This document shows positions 31,983 to 41,648 of a DNA stretch of 64,000 nt, in pieces (position 1 is the stretch's first letter; each line of letters starts with the position of its first letter). A program made the translations under genes and the position numbers. The DNA is from Streptomyces cinnamoneus (GTDB lineage Bacteria; Actinomycetota; Actinomycetes; Streptomycetales; Streptomycetaceae): the NCBI RefSeq assembly GCF_002939475.1, contig NZ_PKFQ01000001.1, forward strand, positions 1,984,001 through 2,048,000, written 5' to 3'. The notes under the pieces are model-generated. The model saw only the letters and a list, made by a program, of their open reading frames with translations, was not told the origin of the DNA and did no database searches.

Positions 31983-32801
31983 ATGCCGCAGCAGTTCGAT
32001 GCCTCGACGATCACCAATCTCCGCGACCTCGGCGGCATCGCGCTCGTCGGCAACTCCGCCGTCCGCCCCGGCCTGCTGCTGCGCTCCGGCCAGCTCGACC
32101 GGCTGGACCCGGCCGCCGACCCGTCCGTGGCGGCCCTCGGCATCCACACCGTCGTGGACCTGCGCACCGAGAAGGAGCGCCGGGAGCGCCCCGACCGGCT
32201 GCCGGAGGGGGCCCGCCTGATCGTCGCGGACGTGCTGGCGGGCGCGTTCTCGCGGCACCGCGCGGGCGACGCCCCGGCCGGCGGCGAGGTGCCCGCGAGG
32301 CTGGAGGACGTGCTGGGCAACCCGGCGGTCGCCGACGAGTACCTGGGCGGCGGCAAGGCGGAGAAGCTGATGTGCGACACCTACCGCACGTTCGTGACCT
32401 CGGAGTCCGCCTGCCAGGCCTACGGGCTGCTGCTGACCACGCTCGCCGAGCCGGACTGCGGCCCGGTGCTCTTCCACTGCACGGCGGGCAAGGACCGCAC
32501 CGGCTGGGCGGCCACCGTGGTCCTGCTGCTGCTCGGCGCGGACGAGGAGACGGCCGGGCGGGAGTACCTGGCCGTCGCCCCGGCCGTGCGGGCGGCCTTC
32601 GCGCCGCTCATCGACGGCTTCACGGCCGTGGGCGGCGACCCGGAGATCGCCGGCGCGATCCTCGGCGTGCGCCCGGCCTACCTCGCGGCCGCCCTGGAGG
32701 CGATGCGCTGGGCGTACGGGTCCGTGGAGGGGTACGTGCGCGACGGGCTCGGCATCTCCGACGCGGCCGTCGACCGCATCCGCGCCCGCTGCGTCGCCTG
32801 A
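31983..32801 (+). CDS. Protein tyrosine phosphatase-like (Y_phosphatase3)
   Basis: 272 residues. NLRDLGGIAL near the N-terminus, LLRSGQLDRL, VVDLRTEKER, and the P-loop FHCTAGKDRTG (CX5R with the K-D variant of lipid/tyrosine phosphatases such as Mycobacterium PtpB) are all present, so catalysis is expected. Possible substrates are phosphotyrosine proteins or phosphoinositides. It has no signal peptide. The start is ATG 31983 with AAGGGAG upstream. An AT-rich stretch (ACAATAAAACG) at about 31893 is a possible promoter; the preceding 100 bp are GC-rich hairpins. Confidence 0.9.
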   Translation: MPQQFDASTITNLRDLGGIALVGNSAVRPGLLLRSGQLDRLDPAADPSVAALGIHTVVDLRTEKERRERPDRLPEGARLIVADVLAGAFSRHRAGDAPAGGEVPARLEDVLGNPAVADEYLGGGKAEKLMCDTYRTFVTSESACQAYGLLLTTLAEPDCGPVLFHCTAGKDRTGWAATVVLLLLGADEETAGREYLAVAPAVRAAFAPLIDGFTAVGGDPEIAGAILGVRPAYLAAALEAMRWAYGSVEGYVRDGLGISDAAVDRIRARCVA

Positions 32802-32911
32802 GCCGCGGCCGGCCCCCGTCGGCGGCGCGTCCGGCGGGCGCGCACCGCGGGTGACGCGCCCCCGGGCGTGCGGGGTACGGGCGGGGCGCCCGGACCCGGC
32901 CATGCGCCCAC

Positions 32912-34891
32912 ATGGGTGAGGTGACCATCCCACGATTCACTCGTTCTACGGATGTGGAGCAGCAAGCTACAGCCCCCCGGCCGTTCGCCCCGGCCCCCGT
33001 CGACGTCGAGCAGGCCGAGGCCGCGCTCATCGAGCACTACCCCCGCCTGGTGCGGCTCGGGTATCTGGTGCTGCCGCCGGCCCTCGGCCGCAACCGCCGG
33101 GTCCTCACGGCGCACGCCCTGGTCCAGCGCGCCCTCCCGCGCCACCGCGCGGAGGTGCGGGAGCCGGCCGTGCCCCAGCCGCGCGGCGCGGAGACGTCCC
33201 CGGGCGACCCCGGGTACGCCTACGTGCGCCGGCGGGTCCTCCAGGCGGCGCTGGAGGCCGGGCGGCCCCGCGGCCGCTGGGGCCTGCCCCGCCCCGGGCA
33301 GCTGCCCCCGCTGCTGCCGCAGGTGTGGGGGCTGCGGCTGTTCCCCCGCTCCGGGGGCGCCGACGAGCTCGCCCTGGACCAGGCGCTCGCCACCCTGTCC
33401 GGTCCCGCCCGGGCCGCGTACGTCCTGCGCGCCCTGGAGCTGCCCACCGACCACGACGTGCGCCTGCTGCTGGCCGCCGCGGGGGTGGAGGACCCCGACG
33501 CGGCGCTGACCGAGGCGGACCGGGCGCGCACGCCGGCCGGCAGCCGGGACGCGTCGCTGCTGGAGTCGGTGGAGTTCGACCCCTGCTCCCTCCAGGCCCG
33601 CCCCACGGATCTGATGCGCCGCCGCCAGCACACCCGCGCGGCCCTCGCGGCGCTGGCGGCCGTGGTCGTGTGCGGGACGCTCCTGGGCCTGCCGGGCGAC
33701 GGCTGGGGCCGGGACGGCGCGGCCGCCCCGCCGTACGCGCAGAACCCCGCGGCGCAGCAGGCCCTGGACCCCGCCCGGCTGACCCGGGTCCCCGCCACCG
33801 CCTGGAAGCGCGCCGACCACCCCGGATTCGCCTCCTGGCCCGCGCGCGGCAACCGCACCGGCGACCGGGCACTGCTGCGCCGGGCCCTCGCCGTGTGGGC
33901 CCGCCCCGGGCACACGGTGCAGGTCACGGCCACGCCCGGCACCGCGACGGGGCCCGCCGCCGGACCGCCGCAGCTGCTGTACGCGGGCGAGGTCGACGCG
34001 GCGGCCGTCGTGCTGTTCCACGACGGCCTGCGCGTGGTGCGCTACGCCGAGGCCAAGAACGGGGCCACCGGCTCCGCCGCCCTGGACTTCGCCCGCGCGG
34101 ACGCTGCGGAGGCGGCGTCCGCGACGGCGCTGGTGCTGGGCCGCACCGACGGCAACGTCCGGTATCTGACGGCCCCCTGGCTGACCAGCGCCGGCGTGCG
34201 GAACCTGCTGGAGCCGACCGCCCCCGTCAAGCCGCTGCACCGGGACGCGGACGGCGTCACCGACGCCGTGCCCAGCCCGGGTGCCACGAACGACTGCCAC
34301 GACTGGACCGCGCTGCAGCTGGGCGCGCATCTGGTGACGGACCTCGCGGAGCTGGTCCCGGCCCGGCTCACCGCCGGCGCGCCCACCGCCCCGCACGACG
34401 TGGGCGGCCCCGCCGAGCGCGCCGACTGGGCGCACACCGCCTGCCACCTCGCGACGATCCGGGGGCAGGGCGTGCGCGCGGTGAACAACTGGCAGTTCGC
34501 CACCCAGCCGCTGCCCGGGGGCGCCGGCAGCGCGGCCTGGTCCTGCACCCGCGCCGAGACCTGGCGGGGCGCCGGCAGCCGGGTGCTCGCCCAGTTCCTG
34601 CCGCCCGGCACCCGCGCCGCCGCCCCCGCGTCGGTGGTCGCCCGGGCCGAGGACTCCCCCGCCTGCGGCACCCCCGAGCCCCACGTCCTGGCGGGCGTGC
34701 TGTGGAAGTCCCAGGGCGGCACGTGGTACGCGCTCGCCGCCGGCGACGGCGACGTCACGTCCGTCGCCGCCACGGGCGGGGTTCGCGGCAGCGCCGCGGG
34801 CCACCTCCTGGCCGTACCGGCCCGGCAGGGCGCCCAGGCCGAGCTGACGGCGCGGCTGCCGGACGGCGGGAAGCTGTCCCAGCTGCGCTGA
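32912..34891 (+). CDS. Large membrane-anchored protein with sigma-like N-terminus, unknown function
   Basis: 659 residues. The N-terminal about 220 residues are helical and in places resemble sigma-70 factors: EAALIEHYPRLVRLGYLVLP (region 2-like) and LDQALATLSGPARAAYVLRA (region 4-like), but the promoter-binding parts are not convincing. A run of arginines (MRRRQHTR) then precedes one membrane helix (AALAALAAVVVCGTLLGL, about residues 240-257), so the C-terminal 400 residues should be outside the cell. That part has paired cysteines (NDCHDW, ACHLA, SCTRAE, PACGTPE) and no domain I know. The start is ATG 32912, or GTG 32921. It is convergent with the pullulanase gene, only 7 bp apart. Confidence 0.7.
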   Translation: MGEVTIPRFTRSTDVEQQATAPRPFAPAPVDVEQAEAALIEHYPRLVRLGYLVLPPALGRNRRVLTAHALVQRALPRHRAEVREPAVPQPRGAETSPGDPGYAYVRRRVLQAALEAGRPRGRWGLPRPGQLPPLLPQVWGLRLFPRSGGADELALDQALATLSGPARAAYVLRALELPTDHDVRLLLAAAGVEDPDAALTEADRARTPAGSRDASLLESVEFDPCSLQARPTDLMRRRQHTRAALAALAAVVVCGTLLGLPGDGWGRDGAAAPPYAQNPAAQQALDPARLTRVPATAWKRADHPGFASWPARGNRTGDRALLRRALAVWARPGHTVQVTATPGTATGPAAGPPQLLYAGEVDAAAVVLFHDGLRVVRYAEAKNGATGSAALDFARADAAEAASATALVLGRTDGNVRYLTAPWLTSAGVRNLLEPTAPVKPLHRDADGVTDAVPSPGATNDCHDWTALQLGAHLVTDLAELVPARLTAGAPTAPHDVGGPAERADWAHTACHLATIRGQGVRAVNNWQFATQPLPGGAGSAAWSCTRAETWRGAGSRVLAQFLPPGTRAAAPASVVARAEDSPACGTPEPHVLAGVLWKSQGGTWYALAAGDGDVTSVAATGGVRGSAAGHLLAVPARQGAQAELTARLPDGGKLSQLR

Positions 34892-34898
34892 GGGAGGG

Positions 34899-37484
34899 TC
34901 AGGCCCGGCGGAAGACCGCGACCGTGCGGCCGGGGACGGTGAACGTACCGGAAGCGGCCTCGTACGAGGCGGACTTGACGACGGGGTCCGCTCCCCGAGC
35001 CTGCACCGGGTGCAGGGTGTAGTCCCGGCCGGCGAGGCCGGCGACGCGCTGGGTGTGCCGGCCGGGGGCGGCGTTGAGGACCACGACGAGGTCGCCGAGG
35101 CGCATGGTGATGACGCCGGGCGTCTCGTCCGGGCCGGACAGCGGGAAGGACAGCGCCGCCTGGACGGCTCCGGCGGTCGGCTGGCCGAAGGCCTTCTCGG
35201 TGGTACGGATCCGCAGCAGGTCCCGGTAGGCGGCCGAGGCGGCGGTGATCTGGGCGCACCCGGCCTTCAGCGCGGGGTCGGCCAGCAGCGGCCGCGCGGA
35301 GGGCCACTTGCCCGCGTTGTCGGTCGCGGGCGGCAGGCCGCGGCCGAAGCCGTTGCCCTCGGCGCAGTTCCAGTGGATGGCGTTGAACCAGTCGCCGCTG
35401 TCGTAGGAGTTGCGGTCCAGGGACTTCGAGCGGAGCAGGTCGGTGCCGGCCTGGGAGAGGACCGGGCCCTGGGAGAGCGCGGCGGTGGCCATGGCGAGGA
35501 CCTGGGCCCTGGCCCGGTCGGCGGGCGCCGTGGCGGCCGGCAGCTTGTAGGCGAGGGCGTCGTACAACGACTCGTTGTCGTGGGCGTCGGCGTAGGACAG
35601 GGCGTCGCCGGGGGCGGCGGCGTAGCCGGCGGGTGAGCCGTTGTAGTCGACGTCGGCGCCGCGCACGGTGCGGCCGGTGGTGTCGGTGAAGCGGTAGCCG
35701 GCGAGGTTGCCGGTCAGGCCGACCTTGATGAGGTCCTGGGCGTGCAGGAGGCGGGCCCGCTGTTCGGCGGGGGAACCGTTCGCGGGCGAGTCGTTGGGGT
35801 CCGTGAACAGGCCGGAGGCGAAGCCCTGGACGCGGGGGTCGGCGTCGAAGGGGCCTCCGCCGCGGATCGCGTCACGTGAGCGGTCGGAGAAGGTGGCGAC
35901 GCCGGTGCCGGCCATGTTCTTCTGTGTGGCCTGCACGAAGCGGGCGTCGTTCGCGACCTCGCCGAAGTTCCAGCCCTCGCCGTAGAGGACGACCGCCTTG
36001 CCGTCGACGCCGTCCTTGGCGGGGGTGAGGGCGTCGAGGGCCTTGCGGACGGCGAGGATGTTGTCCTTGGGGTGGTGCCCCATGAGGTCGAAGCGGAAGC
36101 CGTCGACCTTGTACTGCTTCGCCCAGGTGACGACGGAGTCGACGACGAGCTTGCCCATCATGGCGTGCTCGGGTGCCGTGTTGGAGCAGCAGGTGGAGGT
36201 GGCGACGGTGCCGTCGTCGAGGAGGCGCTGGTAGTAGCCGGGCACGATGCGGTCGAGGACGGACTTCTCGTCCTGCCCGGAGGCGGCGGTGTGGTTGTAG
36301 ACGACGTCCATGACGGTCCGCAGCCCGGCGCCCGCCAGGCCCTGCACCATCTGCCGGAACTCCACGGTCCGGCGGGGGCCGTCCGGGTCGGAGGCGTACG
36401 AGCCCTCGGGGACGGTGTAGTGCAGCGGGTCGTAGCCCCAGTTGTAGGCGTCGCGGGCGGCGGTCCTGGCGACGCAGGCCTGCTGCGCCTCGGAGTCGGC
36501 GGGCGGCGCGGTCAGGTCACAGGGCGGCGCGGCCTGGTCGGCGCGGCGCTCGGGGACGGTGGCGAAGTCGAAGGCCGGCAGGAGGTGGACGTAGGAGGTG
36601 CCGGCGTCGGCGAGGTCCCTCAGGTGCCGCATGCCGGCGGAGGCGCGGTCGGTGAAGGCGAGGTAGCCGCCGTCGCCGGAGAAGTCGCGGATGTGCAGTT
36701 CCTGGATCTGCGCGTCGCGCAGCGGCACGGCGGCCGGCTTGCGCAGCCGCTGCCAGCCGGGCGGGGCGAGGGCCGGGTCGGCGAGGTCGGTGACCAGGCT
36801 GCGGGCGGAGTCGGCGGTGAGGGCGGTGGAGTACGGGTCGGTGACGTGGTTGGTGACGGTCTTGCCGACGGTGGGGGCGTAGACGGTGACGGCGTAGCGG
36901 TAGGGCTTGCCGGCCCAGTCGCGGCCGCCGGTCGCGCTCCACACGCCGGCGGCGTCGTCGCGCCTCATCGGGACGGTGCGGCCGTCGAGTTCGAGGGCGA
37001 CGTTCTTGGCCGTGGGGGCCCAGACGGAGAGGGTGGGGCGGCCGTTGCGGAAGGTGGGGCCCAGGTGGGCCGTGGTGGCGGCGGAGGCGTAGAGGGCGTC
37101 GAGGACGCCGGGGATCTGGACGCCGGTGGTGACGCCGTCCGTCTCGGCGACGAGCCGCCCTCTGAGCGCGGTGCGCTCGTCCTTCTCGCTCGCGTGGACG
37201 CGGAAGGCGTCGTAGGCGCCGGTGGCCAGGAACGGGTACTTCGCCTGCTGGGCGGGGGTCAGTCCTCCGGGCTGGGGGGTGAGGGGGAAGCTGCCGTGCT
37301 CGTGGACGAGGCGGTGGGGGTGGGTGGGGTTTCCCAGGTTTCTGGGCCAGGCGACGGTGTGGGCGTCGATCCATTGGACGCGGGCCCCTGCGGGGGGCTG
37401 CGGGTCCGCGTGGACGGGGGACGTCGCCGCTGCCAGGGGCAGCAGGGTGCCTATCGCTGCGGCGATCGCGGCCAGGCGTTTCAC
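34899..37484 (-). CDS. Secreted pullulanase (type I, GH13)
   Basis: 861 residues from GTG 37484 with GAAGGAGA upstream. The signal peptide [19 protein letters not shown] ends near SPVHA. N-terminal beta domains (PUD/CBM48-like) are followed by the GH13 barrel with the pullulanase hallmark YNWGYDP, then [18 protein letters not shown] (nucleophile Asp), VLYGEGWN (acid/base Glu) and [10 protein letters not shown]. It cleaves alpha-1,6 branches in pullulan, amylopectin and glycogen. It lies behind the amylase gene on the same strand, separated by 214 bp with a long-range inverted repeat. Confidence 0.94.
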   Translation of the reverse strand: MKRLAAIAAAIGTLLPLAAATSPVHADPQPPAGARVQWIDAHTVAWPRNLGNPTHPHRLVHEHGSFPLTPQPGGLTPAQQAKYPFLATGAYDAFRVHASEKDERTALRGRLVAETDGVTTGVQIPGVLDALYASAATTAHLGPTFRNGRPTLSVWAPTAKNVALELDGRTVPMRRDDAAGVWSATGGRDWAGKPYRYAVTVYAPTVGKTVTNHVTDPYSTALTADSARSLVTDLADPALAPPGWQRLRKPAAVPLRDAQIQELHIRDFSGDGGYLAFTDRASAGMRHLRDLADAGTSYVHLLPAFDFATVPERRADQAAPPCDLTAPPADSEAQQACVARTAARDAYNWGYDPLHYTVPEGSYASDPDGPRRTVEFRQMVQGLAGAGLRTVMDVVYNHTAASGQDEKSVLDRIVPGYYQRLLDDGTVATSTCCSNTAPEHAMMGKLVVDSVVTWAKQYKVDGFRFDLMGHHPKDNILAVRKALDALTPAKDGVDGKAVVLYGEGWNFGEVANDARFVQATQKNMAGTGVATFSDRSRDAIRGGGPFDADPRVQGFASGLFTDPNDSPANGSPAEQRARLLHAQDLIKVGLTGNLAGYRFTDTTGRTVRGADVDYNGSPAGYAAAPGDALSYADAHDNESLYDALAYKLPAATAPADRARAQVLAMATAALSQGPVLSQAGTDLLRSKSLDRNSYDSGDWFNAIHWNCAEGNGFGRGLPPATDNAGKWPSARPLLADPALKAGCAQITAASAAYRDLLRIRTTEKAFGQPTAGAVQAALSFPLSGPDETPGVITMRLGDLVVVLNAAPGRHTQRVAGLAGRDYTLHPVQARGADPVVKSASYEAASGTFTVPGRTVAVFRRA

Positions 37485-37522
37485 GCGTGGGTCTCCTTCG
37501 GTTGCGGTCGGAACGGAAGAGA

Positions 37523-37687
37523 CCCCGGCCCCGCCCCTTCCCGTGACCGGGGGCAGGCCCCGGGCCCCGGACCGCGCTGCCGCGCGGTGTCCTCCATCGC
37601 CGGACGGGCTTGGAACCAAGCCCCGCCGGCGTGTGCGGCGCGGGGCCCAGGGCGGAGTTCCGGTTACGGGAAGGGGCGGGGCCGGGG
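37523..37687. repeat. 28-bp inverted repeat pair between amylase and pullulanase genes
   Basis: The arms 37523-37550 and 37660-37687 are reverse complements at 27 of 28 positions (core CCCCGGCCCCGCCCCTTCCC), 109 bp apart. Between them is the perfect palindrome GGCTTGG-AA-CCAAGCC (near 37608-37623). The RNA of either strand could form a very stable two-level structure, possibly a terminator for the amylase gene or a processing barrier. Confidence 0.8.
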
Positions 37688-37698
37688 AAAGCAGACGG

Positions 37699-39096
37699 CT
37701 AGCCGCACGTGCGCGCGCCCGCGTGCAGCGCCAGCGCCGTGTTCGGCGCCACGCTCGCCGTGAAGCGGCCGTCCGCGCCGACTGTCACGCGGCGGCCGCT
37801 CTGCACGTCGCAGTAGTCACCGCCCGGCAGCGAGGTCTGAAACGTCCGCCCGACCGCGAAGGTCTCGTGGTTGATCACCACGTAGCCCTTGGTGCCGCGA
37901 CCGAAGGCGATCGCCTGGTAGCCGTTGTCCCACCAGTTCGTCACCTCCGTGTCCGCGACGGCGTTGCGGAAGCCCACCATGGCGTTGACCTCGGGCCACT
38001 TGTGCTGGCACTTCCAGCCGTCCTGCCAACACGCGTTCACCGCGCCGCCGTTCGGAGGTCCCGCGTCGCGGTCGGTGAACGCGTAGCCGGAGTGGACGTC
38101 CGGCGAGCCGTACGGCCAGGCGAGCATGAAGACGTGGGCCAGCGTGTAGGCGGCGCCGTCCTTGTAGGTGAGCGTGACGCCGTCCCGCTCGGTGTCGTGG
38201 TTGTCGACGAAGACGGACGCCCGGCCGCCGGGCAGATAGCCCCAGCCCTCGCCGTAGTCGCGCAGGTACGCCAGCCGTTCCCGCTGGAAGACCCGCTTGA
38301 GGTCCCAGGCGTAGCGGAACTCCTGCGCGTCGCCGTTGCCCAGGTACTCCTCCGGCTGAACGGCCTCGCCGGCGCCCTGGATGGTCTCCTGCTTCCAGTA
38401 GACGTCCGGCTTGCCGAGCTTGGCCTTGATCGCGGCGAGGTCGCCGGCGGCGACGTGCTTGGCGGCGTCGATGCGGAAGCCGTCGACACCCAGGGACAGC
38501 AGGTCGTTGAGGTAGCCGGCGACGGCCGAACGGACGCGGTCGCTGCCGGTGTCGAGGTCCGCCAGGCCGACGAGTTCGCAGTTCTGGACCTCGGAGCGGC
38601 TGGTGTAGTCGGTGACGTCCTTGCGGCAGGTGTGGAAGTCGCCGTCCTGGTACAGGCCGGGGTAGGAGTACTTCGTATACGACGTCCCGCCGGTGCCGGT
38701 GCCGGGCTTGGCCGCCATGTGGTTGATGACGGTGTCGACGACGACCTTCACCCCGGCGCCGTGGCAGGCGGTCACCATGCCCGCGAAGGCCGCCCGGTCG
38801 CCGAGGCGGCCGGCGACGCGGTAGCCGACGGGCTGGTAGGAGGTCCACCACTGGGGGCCTGGGACGTGTTCCTGGGGCGGGGAGACCTGGACGTGTCCGT
38901 AGCCGGCGGGGCCCAGGGTCTCCTTGCACTCCCTGGCCACGGAGGCGTACGTCCACTCGAAGAGGACCGCGGTGGTGTCCTTCGCGCCGGGCGGGCTCGC
39001 ATGGGCCTGCGGTGCCGGGAGGGCGGCGGCGCCCCCCAGGGCGAGGGCGAGGACCAGGCCTCTTCGGGCGAATCCGGACACACCGAGGGAAGGCAT
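37699..39096 (-). CDS. aml: Secreted alpha-amylase (GH13)
   Basis: 465 residues from ATG 39096 with CAGGAGAA upstream. The signal peptide ([20 protein letters not shown], cut near AHA) precedes the GH13 catalytic barrel: [18 protein letters not shown] (nucleophile Asp), YWKQETI (acid/base Glu) and [13 protein letters not shown]-terminal beta domain completes the protein; there is no CBM20 starch-binding module. It cuts internal alpha-1,4 bonds of starch and supplies maltodextrins for the MalEFG importer encoded divergently. MalR-like repeats upstream indicate maltose-linked control. Confidence 0.94.
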   Translation of the reverse strand: MPSLGVSGFARRGLVLALALGGAAALPAPQAHASPPGAKDTTAVLFEWTYASVARECKETLGPAGYGHVQVSPPQEHVPGPQWWTSYQPVGYRVAGRLGDRAAFAGMVTACHGAGVKVVVDTVINHMAAKPGTGTGGTSYTKYSYPGLYQDGDFHTCRKDVTDYTSRSEVQNCELVGLADLDTGSDRVRSAVAGYLNDLLSLGVDGFRIDAAKHVAAGDLAAIKAKLGKPDVYWKQETIQGAGEAVQPEEYLGNGDAQEFRYAWDLKRVFQRERLAYLRDYGEGWGYLPGGRASVFVDNHDTERDGVTLTYKDGAAYTLAHVFMLAWPYGSPDVHSGYAFTDRDAGPPNGGAVNACWQDGWKCQHKWPEVNAMVGFRNAVADTEVTNWWDNGYQAIAFGRGTKGYVVINHETFAVGRTFQTSLPGGDYCDVQSGRRVTVGADGRFTASVAPNTALALHAGARTCG

Positions 39097-39163
39097 GGGT
39101 TCTCCTGGGGGTGGGGGGAGAGGGGTGCGGACCCGTACGGCAACGCGCCGTGCCCGTAAGGCC

Positions 39164-39322
39164 GCTGAAGGTTCTTTCAGCAAGGTTGCTCGCACAATGC
39201 AACGGCTTGCCGCACGAGACCGTACGAGCCGCTTCCCTCCCGGTCAACCCTTTGGACACGGGACGGTTACAACCCTGAAATCTCACGAATCCCTTCTTGC
39301 AAAGTCTTTCGCAAGGGATTGC
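39164..39322. promoter_or_regulatory. MalR-like operator cluster between amylase and malE
   Basis: The 295-bp divergent gap holds two related sites. Near the amylase: GCTGAA-n6-TTCAGC (39164-39181) overlapping CTTTCAGCAAGGTTGC and the dyad AGCAA-GG-TTGCT (39179-39190). Near malE: TTGCAAAG-t-CTTTCGCAAG (39297-39315) continuing to GGATTGC. The shared block CTTTC(A)GCAAGG..TTGC suggests one regulator acts on both promoters, most simply MalR encoded downstream (inference). Confidence 0.65.
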
Positions 39323-39391
39323 AGCCTGTTAACTTCCTCCTCAGCTCGGGCCGCCCTGCCCCCCAGGCGGCCTTCCGAAAGAGGAGTCCCT

Positions 39392-40693
39392 ATGCGAAGA
39401 GGCATATCGGTCGCCGCCGTCGTCGGCGTGCTGGCCCTGACCGCGACCGCGTGCGGCGGTGGCGGCGACAGCGGGAACGACGGTTCCAAGGCGGCCGAGG
39501 ACCCGGGCAGCGTCAGCGGGACCATCACCTGGTGGGACACCTCCGACGCCACCAACGAGGCGCCGGCGTTCAAGAAGCTGGTCAAGGACTTCGAGGCGAA
39601 GTACCCGAAGATCAAGGTCGACTACGTCAACGTCCCCTTCGACCAGGCGCAGCAGAAGTTCAAGACCGCCGCCTCCACCGGCAAGGGCGCCCCCGACGTC
39701 CTGCGCTCCGACGTCGGCTGGACCCCCGGCTTCGCCCAGCTCGGATACCTCAAGGACCTCACCGGCACCCCCGCCCTCGACAAGTCCGAGGACTTCCTGG
39801 AGGGGCCGCTGAAGAACGCGGCGTACCAGGGCAAGACCTACGGCGTCCCGCAGGTCACCGACACCCTCGGCCTCCTCTACAACAAGGAGCTGTTCCAGAA
39901 GGCGGGCCTCGACAAGGCCCCGGCCACCTGGCAGGAGGTGAAGGACGCCGCCCTGAAGATCAAGGAGAAGACGGGCGCCGACGGCATCGGCCTCAGCCCC
40001 GACAGCTACTACTCCCTGCCCTTCCTCTACGGCGAGAACAGCGACATGGTCGACGCCGCGAAGAAGAAGATCACGATCTCCAGCGCCGCCTCCCTCAAGG
40101 GCGTCGAGACCGCCGTCGACCTCGTCAAGTCCGGCGCCGCCCCCAAGCCGGCCGGCACCGACGGCTACAACGCCCTCAAGACGGACTTCAAGAACGGCAA
40201 GCTGGGCATGCTGATCGACGGCCCCTGGGCGACCAAGGAGATCTTCGGCGGCGACGCCTACAAGTCCCGCGAGAACCTGGGCATCGCACCGATCCCGGCC
40301 GGTTCCACCGGCACCGCGGGCGCCCCGGTGGGCGGCCACAACCTCGTCCTCTACGCGGGCTCGAAGAACTTCGACGCCTCCTACCTCTTCGCCCGGTTCA
40401 TGACCGAGAGCGCGCAGCAGGAGAGCGTCTCCAACGCCGTCGGCGTGCTGCCGACCCGCAAGTCGGCCTACTCGCAGACCGTCCTGGCCGACCCGGTGCG
40501 CAGCGCCTTCCACGACGCGCTGGCCAAGGCGCACCCGCGGGTGCCGATCCCGCAGGGCGGCGACCTGTTCACCGAGTGGCTCCAGCACTACACCAAGATC
40601 CTCACGCTGAAGGAAGACCCCAAGGCGGGTGTGGACGCCACGGCCAAGGCCTGGCAGTCCGCGCTCCTCAAGGACTACGGCGTCGAGGAGTAG
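39392..40693 (+). CDS. malE: Maltose/maltodextrin-binding lipoprotein
   Basis: 433 residues from ATG 39392 with AAAGAGGAG upstream. A lipoprotein signal (VGVLALTATACGGGG) puts the lipid-modified Cys at about residue 21. The body is a family 1 solute-binding protein: ITWWDTSDATNEAPAF, GVPQVTDTLGLLYNKELF, and AKAWQSALLKDYG. It delivers maltose and maltodextrins to MalFG; the ATPase (MsiK in streptomycetes) is encoded elsewhere. It is the first gene of malEFG-aglA-malR. Confidence 0.95.
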   Translation: MRRGISVAAVVGVLALTATACGGGGDSGNDGSKAAEDPGSVSGTITWWDTSDATNEAPAFKKLVKDFEAKYPKIKVDYVNVPFDQAQQKFKTAASTGKGAPDVLRSDVGWTPGFAQLGYLKDLTGTPALDKSEDFLEGPLKNAAYQGKTYGVPQVTDTLGLLYNKELFQKAGLDKAPATWQEVKDAALKIKEKTGADGIGLSPDSYYSLPFLYGENSDMVDAAKKKITISSAASLKGVETAVDLVKSGAAPKPAGTDGYNALKTDFKNGKLGMLIDGPWATKEIFGGDAYKSRENLGIAPIPAGSTGTAGAPVGGHNLVLYAGSKNFDASYLFARFMTESAQQESVSNAVGVLPTRKSAYSQTVLADPVRSAFHDALAKAHPRVPIPQGGDLFTEWLQHYTKILTLKEDPKAGVDATAKAWQSALLKDYGVEE

Positions 40694-40703
40694 GTCCCAT
40701 CTC

Positions 40704-41648
40704 ATGGCCACAGTCGTCACCCGGGTCAGGCGCTCCTTCTCCACCCACTGGTACGCGTGGGCGATGGTGCTGCCGGTCGTCATCGTGCTGGCCGTTCTCG
40801 TCGGCTATCCGCTGGGGAGGGGCGTCTACCTCTCCTTCACGGACGCCAACGAGGCCAACGTCGGCCGCACCATCGGCGTCAACCGCATCCCCGCCACGTA
40901 CCAGTTCGTCGGCCTCGACAACTACTGGAAGGTGCTCTCCGGCCAGGAGGGCCACTTCTACTCCCGGCTCACCTGGACGGTCCTCTGGACGGCGTCCTGC
41001 GTCCTCCTGCACTACGCGCTCGGCCTGGGCCTGGCGCTGCTGCTCAACCGGAAGGTGCGGTTTCGGGCGCTCTACCGGGTGCTGCTGATCCTTCCGTGGG
41101 CGGTGCCGGCGTTCGTCGCCACGTTCTCGTGGCGGCTGATGTTCAACGAGAAGTACGGAGTCCTCAACGCCCTCCTCACCCAGGTGGGCATGGACCCCGT
41201 GGACTGGCTCGGTGACGCCACCTTGCAGAAGGTGTCGGCCGTGGCCGTCAACGTCTGGCTCGGCGTGCCGTTCATGATGGTGGCCATCCTCGGCGGCCTG
41301 CAGTCCATCCCCGCCGAGCTGCACGAGGCGGCCGAGATGGACGGCGCCTCGCCGTGGCAGCGGTTCCGGCACGTGACCCTGCCGGGGCTGCGTCCGGTGA
41401 GCGGGACGGTGATCCTGCTGGGCGTCATCTGGACGTTCAACATGTTCCAGGTCATCTACCTGCTGATCGGGCAGGGGGCGAGCTCGGAGAGCGAGATCCT
41501 CGTGACGTACTCCTACCGCCTCGCCTTCCAGGGCGTCCGCGACTACGCGGGCTCGGCGACGTACGGCATCCTCATCCTCTCGCTGCTGCTGGTCTTCGCC
41601 GTCTTCTACCGCCGGTTGCTCACCCGACAGGAGGCCGCGACGCGATGA
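40704..41648 (+). CDS. malF: Maltose ABC transporter permease
   Basis: 314 residues from ATG 40704, 10 bp after the malE stop. Six membrane helices and the cytoplasmic EAA loop EAAEMDGASPWQRFRHVTLP, which docks the ATPase. The N-terminal helix VLPVVIVLAVLVGYPLGRG begins the core. Its stop overlaps the malG start (ATGA). Confidence 0.95.
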   Translation: MATVVTRVRRSFSTHWYAWAMVLPVVIVLAVLVGYPLGRGVYLSFTDANEANVGRTIGVNRIPATYQFVGLDNYWKVLSGQEGHFYSRLTWTVLWTASCVLLHYALGLGLALLLNRKVRFRALYRVLLILPWAVPAFVATFSWRLMFNEKYGVLNALLTQVGMDPVDWLGDATLQKVSAVAVNVWLGVPFMMVAILGGLQSIPAELHEAAEMDGASPWQRFRHVTLPGLRPVSGTVILLGVIWTFNMFQVIYLLIGQGASSESEILVTYSYRLAFQGVRDYAGSATYGILILSLLLVFAVFYRRLLTRQEAATR

